DNA from: Palsa-883 sp963847615 | GTDB taxonomy: Bacteria; Pseudomonadota; Alphaproteobacteria; Acetobacterales; Acetobacteraceae | Reading direction: 5' to 3' | NCBI GenBank assembly: GCA_963847615.1 | Contig: CAWKAN010000030.1 | Span: 71,244-135,243 of the forward strand | Length of the DNA: 64,000 nt | In this document: in pieces, positions 36,111 through 45,055 of the stretch | Layout of the letters: each line of letters opens with the position of its first letter | Numbering within the stretch: position 1 is the first letter of the stretch | Program-made: the position numbers and the translations under genes | Notes under the pieces: generated by a model | What the model saw: the letters and a program-made list of their open reading frames with translations, nothing else | Databases searched by the model: none | Told to the model about the DNA's origin: nothing

Positions 36111-36488
36111 CGCACGGTGGAACCCGCCGCCGGGCGAGCGCCGGCGGGACCACGACCCGGCGGGCGGGGTGGTGCGCATCCACTTGGGTGCGGCGAGCCG
36201 GGCATGGCGGTGGCAGGCAAGCGGCGGAAGGCGCTGCGCTGTTCCGCCCTACCGCGGTTTTGGGCGTGGGTGTGGACGGGAGTGGGGGAAGCGGCCGGCT
36301 CGGCTGAGCCCAGCTGGGGCGGCGACGTTCGGCAGCACGACTTTGGCGGCGAGGTGGGAGCCTGGCGTGCGCGCACAGCTCGCCGCGCCGTTCGGGGCCG
36401 CCGCGCCGCCGGCGGGCTGGCTTGTGCCATGGGCGTCGCCCCCGACAGGTGGCCGCGGGGCGGCGTGTCCGGGCAACCCGGGGCCGCG
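36111..36488. other. Gene-free spacer with a palindrome fragment
   Basis: The right edge of the accessory block. At 36223-36252 lies GGCGGAAGGCGCTGCGCTGT followed by TCCGCCCTAC, a near-perfect copy of the palindrome inside the MITEs, here without terminal repeats. No gene is recognisable. Confidence 0.6.
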
Positions 36489-37881
36489 CTAGATCTCCGG
36501 CCGTCGGTCGCGGGTGCCGGCTTCCCGCTCGAAGTGATGGCCGACCCGCAGCACCGTCGCATCGCCCCAGGCCGGGCCGATGATCTCGAGGCCGAGCGGC
36601 AGGCCCGCGGCGGTAAAGCCGGCGCAGACCACCAGCGACGGCACCGCGGCGACATTCGCCAGCGTGGTCAGCAGCGGCCGGCCGAAGCCTTCGTCGGGGC
36701 GCTGCTCGTTCAGCAGCGGTGCGGTGCCGACGGTGGGGGTCGAGATCAGCACGTCGAAGTGCTCGGAACGCCTTGGCCGTGATGGCGATCAGGTCGGCGC
36801 GGCGGCGCTGCGCGGCGATATACTCGGCGGCGCGGACCAGCGCCCCGGGCAGCACGCGGATGCGGAAGGCGCGCGAATACTCCGACAACCTGGTCTGCAG
36901 CGTCGCCTCGTGCAGCGCGTAGGCCTCGGCGCTGATGATCACCCGGCCGACCGCGTTGTATTCCTGCAGCCGCGGCAGGGTGGCATCCTCCACCCGGCAG
37001 CCGAGCGACTTGAGCACGGCGATCGCGTGGGCCATCGCGTGGCGCACCTCCGGCCCGGCCGGCATGTCGTGCTCGTAGACGTGGCGCAGCACGCCGACGC
37101 GCAGCCCCTTCACCGGGGCGGCGATGGCATTGGCATAGGACAGGTTCGGTCCCGGCACCGAGGCCGGGTCGGCCGGATCATGTCCGGCCAGCGCGTCCAG
37201 CAGGATCGCGCAGTCCTGCGCCGTCCAGGCCATCGGCCCGGCGGTGTCCAGGCTGGGCGCCAGCGGGATGACGCCGCGGCGTGAGACCAGCCCCGGCGTC
37301 GGCTTCAGCCCGGCAATGCCGCAATAGGCCGCCGGCAGGCGGATCGAGCCGCCGGTGTCCGAGCCCAGCGCCCCGAGCGCCAAGCCGCTCGCCACCGCGG
37401 CCGCCGAGCCCGAACTCGACCCGCCGGTGAAGCGGCGCGGGTCCCACGGGTTGCGCGCCGGCGGCCAGGGCAGGTCGAAGGCCGGGCCGCCGATGGCGAA
37501 CTCGTGCGTCGCCAGCTTGCCCAGCATGACCACGCCGGCTTCGCGCAGCCGGCGCACCGTCTCGGCATCCTGCTTCGGCACATTGCCCTGCAGGATGCGG
37601 GAATGCGCGGTGGTCGGCACGCCGGCGGTCTCGTAGATGTCCTTGTAGGCCACCGGAATGCCGAGCAGCGGACCCTTGCCGCCCGCCATCACGGCCCGCT
37701 CGGCGGCGCGGGCGGCGGCCAGCGCGGCTCGTTCGGTGACCGTCAGGAACGCATTGATCCGGGGATCGACCGCCTTGATCCGCGCCAGCAGCGCCTTGGC
37801 CAGCTCCACCGGAGACAGTTTCTTGGCGGCGATGAGGCGGCCGGCCTCGGCAATGGTGAGCCCTGGCGGGACGGAGGTCAT
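36489..37881 (-). pseudogene. Amidase signature family enzyme, frameshifted
   Basis: About 463 residues if repaired. The Ser-cisSer-Lys triad is visible: Lys in AYKDIYETAG, the glycine/serine-rich GGSSSGSAAAVA and GSDTGGSIRLPAAYCG. At 36765-36766 one extra base (GG for G on the plus strand) breaks the frame; removing it joins AITAKAF to EHFDVLISTPTVGTAPL and the end PAWGDATVLRVGHHFE. The start ATG at 37881 overlaps the stop of the AtzG-like gene by four bases. With that partner the enzyme resembles AtzE-type (1-carboxybiuret hydrolase) or other two-subunit amidases; the natural substrate is unknown. Confidence 0.9.
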
Positions 37882-38330
37882 CGCCGGCGTCGGGCCGAGG
37901 GACGGGCGGCCGGCTTGCCGGCGGTGCGCTTGCCCGCACGGGATTTGGCGGGTGCCGGCTTGGCGGAGCCGGGCTTGCGACCGGCGGGTTTGGCGTGGGC
38001 GGGTTTGGCGCGGGCGGGTTTGGCGCGGGCGGGTTTGGCGGCGGCCTTGGCGGCGGCGGGTTTGCGGGCGGCTGGCTTGCGGGCGGCGGGGCTTCTGGCG
38101 CCAGGCGGCGCGACGGCCGCGACCGGTGGCGGCAGCCGGAACACGAAGGCCTGGTCGTCCAGCAACGGCCGATCCCGCGGGATCAGCCCCAGCAATCCAA
38201 CCATCTGGCGCCAGGCCAGCACCAGGTCCGCCATCTGTCCGGGATTGAGCGTGAGGCCGGCGCGAGCGACCAGAACCTGCATCTCCGCGGGGCTGATCGA
38301 TGGCGTCGGCGTGGCCGAGGAGCCGGACAT
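37878..38330 (-). CDS. AtzG-like (DUF4089) protein with lysine/alanine/proline-rich tail
   Basis: 150 residues. The first 65 (SPAEMQVLVARAGLTLNPGQ to DDQAFVFRLP) match the small helical DUF4089/AtzG type, which accompanies and stabilises AtzE-like amidases. The last 75 are a basic low-complexity tail of AAKPARAKPARAKPAHAKPA type, like bacterial histone H1-type sequences. AtzG itself is only about 70 residues, so the tail is an addition, probably by expansion of a GCG/AAG-rich microsatellite. Overlaps the amidase start (ATGA). Confidence 0.7.
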   Translation of the reverse strand: MSGSSATPTPSISPAEMQVLVARAGLTLNPGQMADLVLAWRQMVGLLGLIPRDRPLLDDQAFVFRLPPPVAAVAPPGARSPAARKPAARKPAAAKAAAKPARAKPARAKPAHAKPAGRKPGSAKPAPAKSRAGKRTAGKPAARPSARRRR

Positions 38331-38452
38331 GCGAAGCGGTAACCCTTTGTTGCAACTCTGCGGCGACCCTATCGACCGCGGCGCCTCGCTTCAAGCCGCC
38401 GCGCGGCGATGACTGCGACGAGCGAGGCGCAGGTCGCGGCCCGGGCGCGCGT

Positions 38453-39448
38453 TCAGCCGATCTCCAGCACCGCCGCGCCGGTCACGCGGCCGGCGCGCAG
38501 GTCATCGAGCGCCCGGTTGGCGTCCTCCAGCCGGTACGCCACCGGGCTGGTCCTGACCGGAACCTTGGGCGCCAGGGCCAGGAACGCCTCGCCGTCGTGG
38601 CGCGTCAGGTTGGCGACCGAGCGCAGCACGCGCTCGCCCCACAGCAGGTCGTAGGGGAAGCTCGGGATCGCGCTCATGTGGATGCCGGCGCAGACCACGG
38701 TGCCGCCGCGTTCGACGGCGCGCAGCGCGATGGGCACCAGCGCGCCGACCGGGGCGAAGATGATCGCCGCGTCCAATGGTTCGGGCGGCGCGGTGTCGGA
38801 GCCGCCCGCCCAGGTCGCGCCGAGCCCGCGCGCGAAGGCTTGCGCCGCGGTATCGCCGGGGCTGGTGAAGGCGAAGATCGTGCGTCCCTGCCAGCGCGCG
38901 ACCTGGGCGATGATATGCGCCGCGGCGCCGAAGCCATAGATGCCGAGGCGGCGTGCCTCGCCCGCCATCACCAGCGCCCGATAGCCGATCAGGCCGGCGC
39001 AGAGCAGCGGCGCGGCCTCGAGGTCGCTGTAGCCGGCCGGAATGGCGAAGCAGAAGCGAGCGTCCGCGACGGTATGCTCGGCATAGCCGCCGTCGATCTG
39101 ATAGCCGGTGAAGCGGGCCTCGGCGCACAGGTTCTCGCGCCCGGCGCGGCAGAACGCGCAGACGCCGCAGGTCCAGCCGAGCCACGGCACGCCCACCCGG
39201 TCGCCGGGGGCGAAGCGATCCACGCCCGGTCCCAGCGCGGCGACGCTGCCGATGATCTCGTGCCCGGGGACCAGCGGCAGCTTCGGTTCGGTCAGGTCGC
39301 CATCGACCACGTGCAGGTCGGTGCGGCATACCGCACAGGCATGCACGCGCAGCAGCACCTGGCCGGGTCCCGGGGCGGGGATCGCCACCAACTCCAGCCG
39401 CAACGGCGTGCGGGCGGCGTGCAGCCGCATGGCGCGCATCGCGGCCAT
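38453..39448 (-). CDS. adhA: Zinc-dependent alcohol dehydrogenase
   Basis: A 331-residue MDR-family dehydrogenase. Catalytic zinc ligands lie in ACAVCRTDLH and GHEIIG; structural zinc cysteines in GWTCGVCAFCRAGRENLC. The nucleotide-binding loop reads IYGFGAAAHII. It fits the cd08298-like (CAD2/AdhA) subgroup acting on short alcohols. Start at 39448; nearby ATG codons at 39439 and 39433 are possible. The phosphodiesterase gene ends two bases upstream, so they are one unit. Confidence 0.93.
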   Translation of the reverse strand: MAAMRAMRLHAARTPLRLELVAIPAPGPGQVLLRVHACAVCRTDLHVVDGDLTEPKLPLVPGHEIIGSVAALGPGVDRFAPGDRVGVPWLGWTCGVCAFCRAGRENLCAEARFTGYQIDGGYAEHTVADARFCFAIPAGYSDLEAAPLLCAGLIGYRALVMAGEARRLGIYGFGAAAHIIAQVARWQGRTIFAFTSPGDTAAQAFARGLGATWAGGSDTAPPEPLDAAIIFAPVGALVPIALRAVERGGTVVCAGIHMSAIPSFPYDLLWGERVLRSVANLTRHDGEAFLALAPKVPVRTSPVAYRLEDANRALDDLRAGRVTGAAVLEIG

Positions 39449-39450
39449 CG

Positions 39451-40278
39451 TCAGGCGGCGCCGGGATATTCCGGGTCGTTCACGAACGGATACGGCCCGG
39501 CGTAATGCTCGACATAGGCAGTGTGCGACACGATGCCGTCGGCCGGCGTCCAGCGGTGCAACTGGAACGCCGGCGGTTCGAACACCAGGGCGCCCGGGTC
39601 ATGCGGATCGAGCGCCAGCTCCACCTGGTGCGCCACCGAGGGTGCGATCGAGGCGATGGCATGCGCCACCCGCGCCACGATCGGCCGATGGTGGTGGCCG
39701 CAGATGATGCGCTCCACCTGCCGGTGCCGGGCGATCACCGCGGTGAAGGCCGCCGCGTTGCGCAGGTTGATCCGGTCCATATGGCCGATCCCGCAGACGA
39801 AGGGCGGATGATGCAGCGCGACGACGGTCGGCTTGTCCGGCACCGCGGCCAGGGTGCGATCGAGGAATTCAAGCTGGGCGCCGTTCAGCTCGCCATGTCC
39901 GGCGCCCGGCACCAGGCTGTCCAGCATCACCAGCCGGACCGGATGGTCCTCGACCGCGTATTGCACGAAATGCGGGTCGGCGGTGACCCCCGGCAGGTGC
40001 GCCAGCCCTTCGCGGAAGCCGGCGCGCCGGTCGTGGTTGCCGGGGATGACGTAGACCGGCATGGCCAGGAACTTGCGGATCAGCCGCGCCAGGTTGGCGT
40101 ATTCGCCATCCAGTCCGCACTCGGTCAGGTCGCCGGTGATCACCACCACGTCGGGGCGCGGCGTGAACGCGGCCACGGCGCGGAAGGCGCGCTCGACCAG
40201 CAGGTTCGTTTCGGACACGCGGTTGGCCGGCTTGCCCGGCAGGCACATGTGCAGGTCGGTCATCTGGCAGATCAGCAT
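39451..40278 (-). CDS. Calcineurin-like phosphodiesterase (CpdA/GpdQ type)
   Basis: A 275-residue class III cyclic nucleotide phosphodiesterase-like enzyme. Metal ligands in order: MTDLHMC, VITGDLTE, IPGNHDRR, ALHHPPF and ICGHHHRP. CpdA cleaves 3',5'-cAMP; GpdQ-like members cleave glycerophosphodiesters, and the sequence alone does not decide. The ATG at 40278 (MLICQMTDLH) fits the family; the longer frame to 40335 does not. Confidence 0.93.
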   Translation of the reverse strand: MLICQMTDLHMCLPGKPANRVSETNLLVERAFRAVAAFTPRPDVVVITGDLTECGLDGEYANLARLIRKFLAMPVYVIPGNHDRRAGFREGLAHLPGVTADPHFVQYAVEDHPVRLVMLDSLVPGAGHGELNGAQLEFLDRTLAAVPDKPTVVALHHPPFVCGIGHMDRINLRNAAAFTAVIARHRQVERIICGHHHRPIVARVAHAIASIAPSVAHQVELALDPHDPGALVFEPPAFQLHRWTPADGIVSHTAYVEHYAGPYPFVNDPEYPGAA

Positions 40279-40404
40279 CGATACGGCTCCGGCTCGGGAT
40301 GCGGGCCTGGCGGCGGGATGCCGCCAGGCCGTCATAGACCAGTCTGTTGCACGGCCGAATATATCATGGCGGACCGGCGCCAGCCGAGTCTCACGCTGCC
40401 TGAT

Positions 40405-43400
40405 TCAGGCTTTTTCAACGAAACGATCGAGCACCCGCTTCGCCCCCGTCTTGTCGAAGGCGATGTCCAGCCGGTCGTCGTCGGCGGCCGTCACGACGCC
40501 GTAACCGAACTTCTGGTGGAACACCCGGCTGCCGACCGGGATGGCCGTCTCGCGCGCGGCGCGGCCGGGCCGCTCCCAAGGTTCGGTCCCCTTGGCCCCG
40601 ATCACGTTAGCCTCGGTCACCTTGGGGCGGCGCGCCAGCAGCGGGAACTGCGCGGCGAACGCCGGCGGCGCCGCCAATCGGGCATCGCGCGCCAGCGCGG
40701 CGGAGCCGCTGCGCGTCACCTCGGACTCGGGCAGCTCGTCGAGGAAGCGGCTGGGGATGCTGTTCTGCCAGTTGGCGTAGATCCGCCGGTTCGCCGCGTG
40801 GCTGACGATGGCGCGCCGGCGCGCCCTTGTCAGCCCGACATAGGCCAGCCGCCGCTCCTCCTCCAGCGCCTTCAGCCCGCCCTCGTCCAGCGAGCGCTGG
40901 TTGGGGAACACGCCCTCCTCCCAACCCGGCAGGAACACGGTGTCGAACTCCAGCCCCTTGGCGCCGTGCAGCGTCATCAGGCTGACCCGGTCGGCCTCGG
41001 ATCTGTCATCGTTCTCCATCACCAGGGCGACGTGATCGAGGAACCCCGCCAGGGTCTCGAAGTCGGCCAATGCGCGGACCAGTTCCTTGAGGTTCTCCAG
41101 TCGGCCCGGCGCGTCGGGCGACTTGTCCTGCTCCCACATCGCGGTGTAGCCGCTCTCGTCCAGCAGCGTGGCGACGGTCACCACGTGGCCGTCGCGGTCG
41201 AGCATCTCGCGCCAGCGCGCGGCGCCGCGCAGCAGCTCGGCGAGTGCTTCCTTCACCCTGCCCTTCAGCCCGCCCTCGGCGACCAGCTTCGCCGCCGCCG
41301 CGGTCAGCGGAATGGCGTTCGCCCGCGCGGCCTCGTGCAGCGCGCGCAGCGCCACCTCGCCGACCCCGCGGCGCGGCACGTTGACGATGCGCTCGAACGC
41401 CAGGTCGTCGGCCGGCTGCGCCACCAGCCGCATATAGGCGATGGCGTCACGGATCTCGGCGCGCTCGTAGAAGCGCAAGCCGCCGACCACGCGGTAGGGG
41501 ATGCCGATGGTGATCAGCCGCTCCTCGAAGGCGCGGGTCTGGAAGCCGGCGCGCACCAGTACCGCCATCTCCGCCAGGCTCTCGCCGGCACGGCGCAGCA
41601 ATTCGATGCGGTCGCCGACCATGCGGGCTTCTTCGTCGGAGTCCCACAGGCTGACCACCGCGACCTTCTCGCCCGCGCTGTCCGCCCGGCCGGGGTGCAG
41701 GGTCTTGCCGAGCCTGCCCTCGTTGTGCGCGATCAGCGCCGAGGCGGCGGCCAGGATCGGCGCGGTCGAGCGGTAATTGGCCTCCAGCCGGACGATGCGG
41801 GCGCCGGGAAAATCCTTCTCGAAGCGCAGGATGTTCTCCACCTCGGCGCCACGCCACGAGTAGATCGAATTGTGGGTGACAAAGCCGTTCGCTACGTAAT
41901 TGTGCGTTCCGGCGACGTCGAGGTCGTGCACGGTGGCATCCAACTCGACCGGTTCGACCGCGACGACGCCATGATGGCGGCCATCCGCGCCGGCCAGGAC
42001 CATGCCGGGCCTGACCTGTCGCGCTGGCCGCAAGGTCAGGGCAGTGCCGAGGATATTCGCCTTGCGAATGACAGTAAGGTCGAGCTGCGCCGCAAGGCGG
42101 ATGCGGATGCGCTCCACGTCTCCGACATCGCGAAACGACAATTCATAGCGCCAATTGCACGGATTGCGCTTGTAGGGGCGTGGCGTCAGACCGGCGGCCC
42201 GGACGGCGGCGTTGCCCTCCAGGTCATTGCCGCTCAGCGCCACGCGGTGCATCGGAGTCGGGCCGCGCCGATCCGCATAGTAGGTCAGGATCAGGTTGCG
42301 CCGCCGGCGCAGTGCGGTCGCGGGGACATGGTGTGGATGCTCGGAATCGAGTCCGAGTTCTGCCATCAGCCGGTGCGCGGGCGCCGCGCCGACCGCCGCG
42401 TGGATCCGATCCAGACGCACTTGGTCATGCACCAACCCGTTCGAGGAGCCGCCCTTGCGGGCGACAAACGGCAGCGTCGAGATTCCGAACCGCAGGCTCA
42501 GCAGGTGTTCCTGCTCCCGCGCATCGGCCTCGGTGTCGCTCGCGGTGACCAGCCATACGGCATCCGCATGTTCCTGAAGGCAGCGCTGCTTGAATCCTAT
42601 CACCGGATGCACCTGACCGGCGGTGTAGACCTGGGAGGTGCCAAGGCGATAACCGGCATCTCGTTTGAACATCAGGTAGACGTAGAATTTCTGCGGACTT
42701 TCGCCCAGCATGACGTCCGCAAAATGGACATGTTCCGGCGTGCTGACGAGGTCTTCGCCAGTCGTCGTGCGCAGGCGTACGCCGGTTCGGGTCACCCGCC
42801 GCGCGTGCACCCGCGCGACCAATGCCGGCCTGAAATCTCCACTGCCATAACAGGACAGGATGGCGTCGCCCGCACGCACGCTCTCGACCGGGCGCTGCGA
42901 CCCATCCGCCATGGTGATCAGCGTGCCTGCCGCAAGGCATTGGTCGTCGTCGCCGACGCAGCAGATGTTGTGGTTGCCCTGGGCCAGCAGCCGCAGCCAG
43001 AGGTACTGCACCAGGTTGGTGTCCTGGTACTCGTCCACCAGGATGTAGCGGAACTGCCGGTGGTACTGCGCCAGCACGTCGGGGTGCTCGCGCAGGATCT
43101 CGGTGACGTGCAGCAGCAGGTCGCCGAAATCGGCCGCGTTCAACGCGCGCAGCCGGTCCTGGTAGGCTTCATACAACGCCCGCGCCTGGCCGTTGGCGAA
43201 GTCGCTGTCCTCGGCCTTGGTGATGCGCGAAGGCGTCAGGCCGCGGTCCTTCCAGCGCTGGATGATCGCCATCAGCCCCGGCGGCGCCCAGCGCTTGGTG
43301 TCGATCCGCGCCGCCTCCATCACCTGCTTCAGCAGGCGAAGCTGGTCGTCGGCGTCCAGGATGGTGAAGTTCGCCGCCAGCCCGACCAGCGCCGCATGGC

Positions 43401-43692
43401 GGCGCAGCATGCGCGCGCACAGCGCGTGGAAGGTGCCGAGCCACAGCCCCTCGACCGGCCCGCCGAGGATGGCGCCGACCCGCTCGCGCATCTCGCGCGC
43501 CGCCTTGTTGGTGAAGGTGACCGCCAGCACCTGGCTCGGCCAGGCCCGCCTGGTCAGCAGGATGTGGGCGAAGCGGGTGGTCAGCACCCGCGTCTTGCCG
43601 GTGCCGGCGCCGGCCAGCACCAGCAGCGGGCCGTCGATCGTCTCGACCGCGGTGCGCTGGGCGTCGTTCAGCCGGGCGAGGTGCTCCCCCAT
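40405..43692 (-). CDS. uvrD: ATP-dependent DNA helicase UvrD/PcrA, interrupted by an intein
   Basis: 1,095 residues as read; about 738 after intein removal. N-extein: Walker A AGAGTGKT (27-34), FTNKAAREM, LGTFHALCARML and DEYQDT (220-225). The intein occupies residues 252-608, inserted between VGDDDQ and SIYSWRGAE (helicase motif III). C-extein continues with LEANYRST, VLVRAGFQTRAFEE, LMTLHGAKGLEFD and VGLTRARRRA, ending KRVLDRFVEKA. UvrD acts in nucleotide excision and mismatch repair. The gene is seven bases after metF on the same strand. All motifs look intact, so activity depends on splicing. Confidence 0.96.
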   Translation of the reverse strand: MGEHLARLNDAQRTAVETIDGPLLVLAGAGTGKTRVLTTRFAHILLTRRAWPSQVLAVTFTNKAAREMRERVGAILGGPVEGLWLGTFHALCARMLRRHAALVGLAANFTILDADDQLRLLKQVMEAARIDTKRWAPPGLMAIIQRWKDRGLTPSRITKAEDSDFANGQARALYEAYQDRLRALNAADFGDLLLHVTEILREHPDVLAQYHRQFRYILVDEYQDTNLVQYLWLRLLAQGNHNICCVGDDDQCLAAGTLITMADGSQRPVESVRAGDAILSCYGSGDFRPALVARVHARRVTRTGVRLRTTTGEDLVSTPEHVHFADVMLGESPQKFYVYLMFKRDAGYRLGTSQVYTAGQVHPVIGFKQRCLQEHADAVWLVTASDTEADAREQEHLLSLRFGISTLPFVARKGGSSNGLVHDQVRLDRIHAAVGAAPAHRLMAELGLDSEHPHHVPATALRRRRNLILTYYADRRGPTPMHRVALSGNDLEGNAAVRAAGLTPRPYKRNPCNWRYELSFRDVGDVERIRIRLAAQLDLTVIRKANILGTALTLRPARQVRPGMVLAGADGRHHGVVAVEPVELDATVHDLDVAGTHNYVANGFVTHNSIYSWRGAEVENILRFEKDFPGARIVRLEANYRSTAPILAAASALIAHNEGRLGKTLHPGRADSAGEKVAVVSLWDSDEEARMVGDRIELLRRAGESLAEMAVLVRAGFQTRAFEERLITIGIPYRVVGGLRFYERAEIRDAIAYMRLVAQPADDLAFERIVNVPRRGVGEVALRALHEAARANAIPLTAAAAKLVAEGGLKGRVKEALAELLRGAARWREMLDRDGHVVTVATLLDESGYTAMWEQDKSPDAPGRLENLKELVRALADFETLAGFLDHVALVMENDDRSEADRVSLMTLHGAKGLEFDTVFLPGWEEGVFPNQRSLDEGGLKALEEERRLAYVGLTRARRRAIVSHAANRRIYANWQNSIPSRFLDELPESEVTRSGSAALARDARLAAPPAFAAQFPLLARRPKVTEANVIGAKGTEPWERPGRAARETAIPVGSRVFHQKFGYGVVTAADDDRLDIAFDKTGAKRVLDRFVEKA
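41869..42939 (-). other. Intein in UvrD (357 residues)
   Basis: Starts at Cys (CLAAGTLITMADGSQRPVES, block A) and ends VANGFVTHN followed by Ser+1. Block B is GEDLVSTPEHVHF with the conserved Thr-x-x-His; block F/G is VHDLDVAGTHNYVANGF. The central 220 residues have no LAGLIDADG motif. They contain FYVYLMFKRDAGYRLGTSQ and EADAREQEHLLSLRFGI, which loosely recall a GIY-YIG-like nuclease module. Cys1, His/Asn end and Ser+1 support self-splicing. Insertion in the motif III site of PcrA/UvrD is known from other bacteria. Confidence 0.92.
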
Positions 43693-43699
43693 GGCGCGA

Positions 43700-44806
43700 T
43701 CAGCTGGCCGGCGCTGTCGGTTCGGGCGGCGCCGGTTCGCGCCGCATCGGGCGCACGCCGAGGATATGGGCGATCGAGTAGGCCAGGTCGGCGCGGTTCA
43801 ATGTGTAGAAGTGGAACTCGTCCACGCCGTTGGCTTGCAGCAGCCGCACCTGCTCGGCCGCCACCACCGCGGCGACCATGCGCCGCGTCTCCAGGTCGTC
43901 GTCCAGCCCGTCGAACATGTGCCCGAGCCAGTCGGGCACGCTGACCCCGGACAGCGCCGCCATCCGCCGCAGCCCCGCCAGGTTGGTCACCGGCATGATG
44001 CCGGGCACGATCGGCGCGGTGATCCCGGCCGCCAGGCACAGGTCGAGGAAGCGCAGGAACACCGAGGTGTCGAAGAAGAAGTTGGTGATCGCCCGGCTGG
44101 CCCCGGCATCCAGCTTGCGCTTCAGGTTGTCGAGATCGCCGACCCGCGACAGCGCCTGCGGATGCATCTCCGGATAGGCGGCGACCGAGATGTCGAACGG
44201 CGCGATGCGGCGCAGTCCGGCCACCAGGTCCACCGCGAAGGCATAGCCCTGCGGGTGCGGCGCGTAGGTCTCGCCCGGCGGCGGGTCGCCGCGCAGCGCG
44301 ACGATGTGGCGCACCCCGGCCTCCCAATAGGTGCGGGCGACCGCGTCCACGGCTTCGCGGCTGGCGCCGACGCAGGTCAGGTGCGCGGCCGGCACCAGGC
44401 TGGTCTCCCGCACCAGCCGGGTCACCGTCGCGTGGGTGCGCGCCTGGGTGGTGCCGCCGGCGCCGTAGGTGACCGAGACGAAGCGCGGCCGCAGCGGTTC
44501 CAGCCGGCGGATGCAGGTCCAGAGCTGATGCTCCAGCGCCTCGGTCTTCGGCGGGAAGAACTCGAACGACAGGGAGGGCGGCTTGTGGCCGGCGCCGCGC
44601 GCGGGCAGCGGCCCGAAGCGCGGGCCGGTGAGCCAGCGTTCGAGGGTCGCCGGCGGGCCGCCGGGGTGCGGGGCGCCCATGTTGGCCACGTCCGGGTCGG
44701 AGCCGCGCGCGTGTGGCGTTCCTGGGTCTGTCGATCCGGAGCCTGGCGGTCCGGAGCCTGGCGGTGCCGGGCCACGCGATGCCGAGTCTGCGAAAACCTC
44801 CTGCAT
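43700..44806 (-). CDS. metF: Methylenetetrahydrofolate reductase
   Basis: 368 residues; flavoprotein that makes 5-methyl-THF for methionine. Conserved parts are LSFEFFPPKTEALE, FVSVTYGAGGT, HLTCVGASREAVD, IVALRGDPPPGE, AAYPEMHPQA and FFFDTSVFLRFLD. The first 70 residues are a Gly/Pro-rich low-complexity stretch (GPAPPGSGPPGSGSTDPG) encoded by a short repeat, absent from typical MetF of about 300. Either translation starts inside, for example at the Met of MGAPHPGG (44680), or this is an expanded N-terminus. I kept the ATG at 44806 because AAGGGGG lies just ahead. Confidence 0.93.
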   Translation of the reverse strand: MQEVFADSASRGPAPPGSGPPGSGSTDPGTPHARGSDPDVANMGAPHPGGPPATLERWLTGPRFGPLPARGAGHKPPSLSFEFFPPKTEALEHQLWTCIRRLEPLRPRFVSVTYGAGGTTQARTHATVTRLVRETSLVPAAHLTCVGASREAVDAVARTYWEAGVRHIVALRGDPPPGETYAPHPQGYAFAVDLVAGLRRIAPFDISVAAYPEMHPQALSRVGDLDNLKRKLDAGASRAITNFFFDTSVFLRFLDLCLAAGITAPIVPGIMPVTNLAGLRRMAALSGVSVPDWLGHMFDGLDDDLETRRMVAAVVAAEQVRLLQANGVDEFHFYTLNRADLAYSIAHILGVRPMRREPAPPEPTAPAS

Positions 44807-45055
44807 CCATCCCCCTTCGCCGGAATTGCCGGTCAAGGCAAGCGTTCGTCAAGCCGATCGTCACGCCAGTCGCATTGCGCGCGCCTCGCCGCATGCTAAA
44901 AGCGATTCACCAACGGCTTACCATTTGGGTGTCAGAATTCAGCGTGCCAGCGGCGACCTCCTTCGCCCCTGACCGCGCCGGACAGGAATGCCAACGTCGC
45001 TGCCATGCCCGACCGCGCCGCCATGCCGCCCCTCGCTGCGAGACAAGGACGCACG

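Noticed and set aside
27838..36488. Direct repeat of the tRNA-Ala 3' end as attachment site
   Set aside because: I looked for the tRNA end sequence in the block and did not see a second copy; the integration idea rests on context only.
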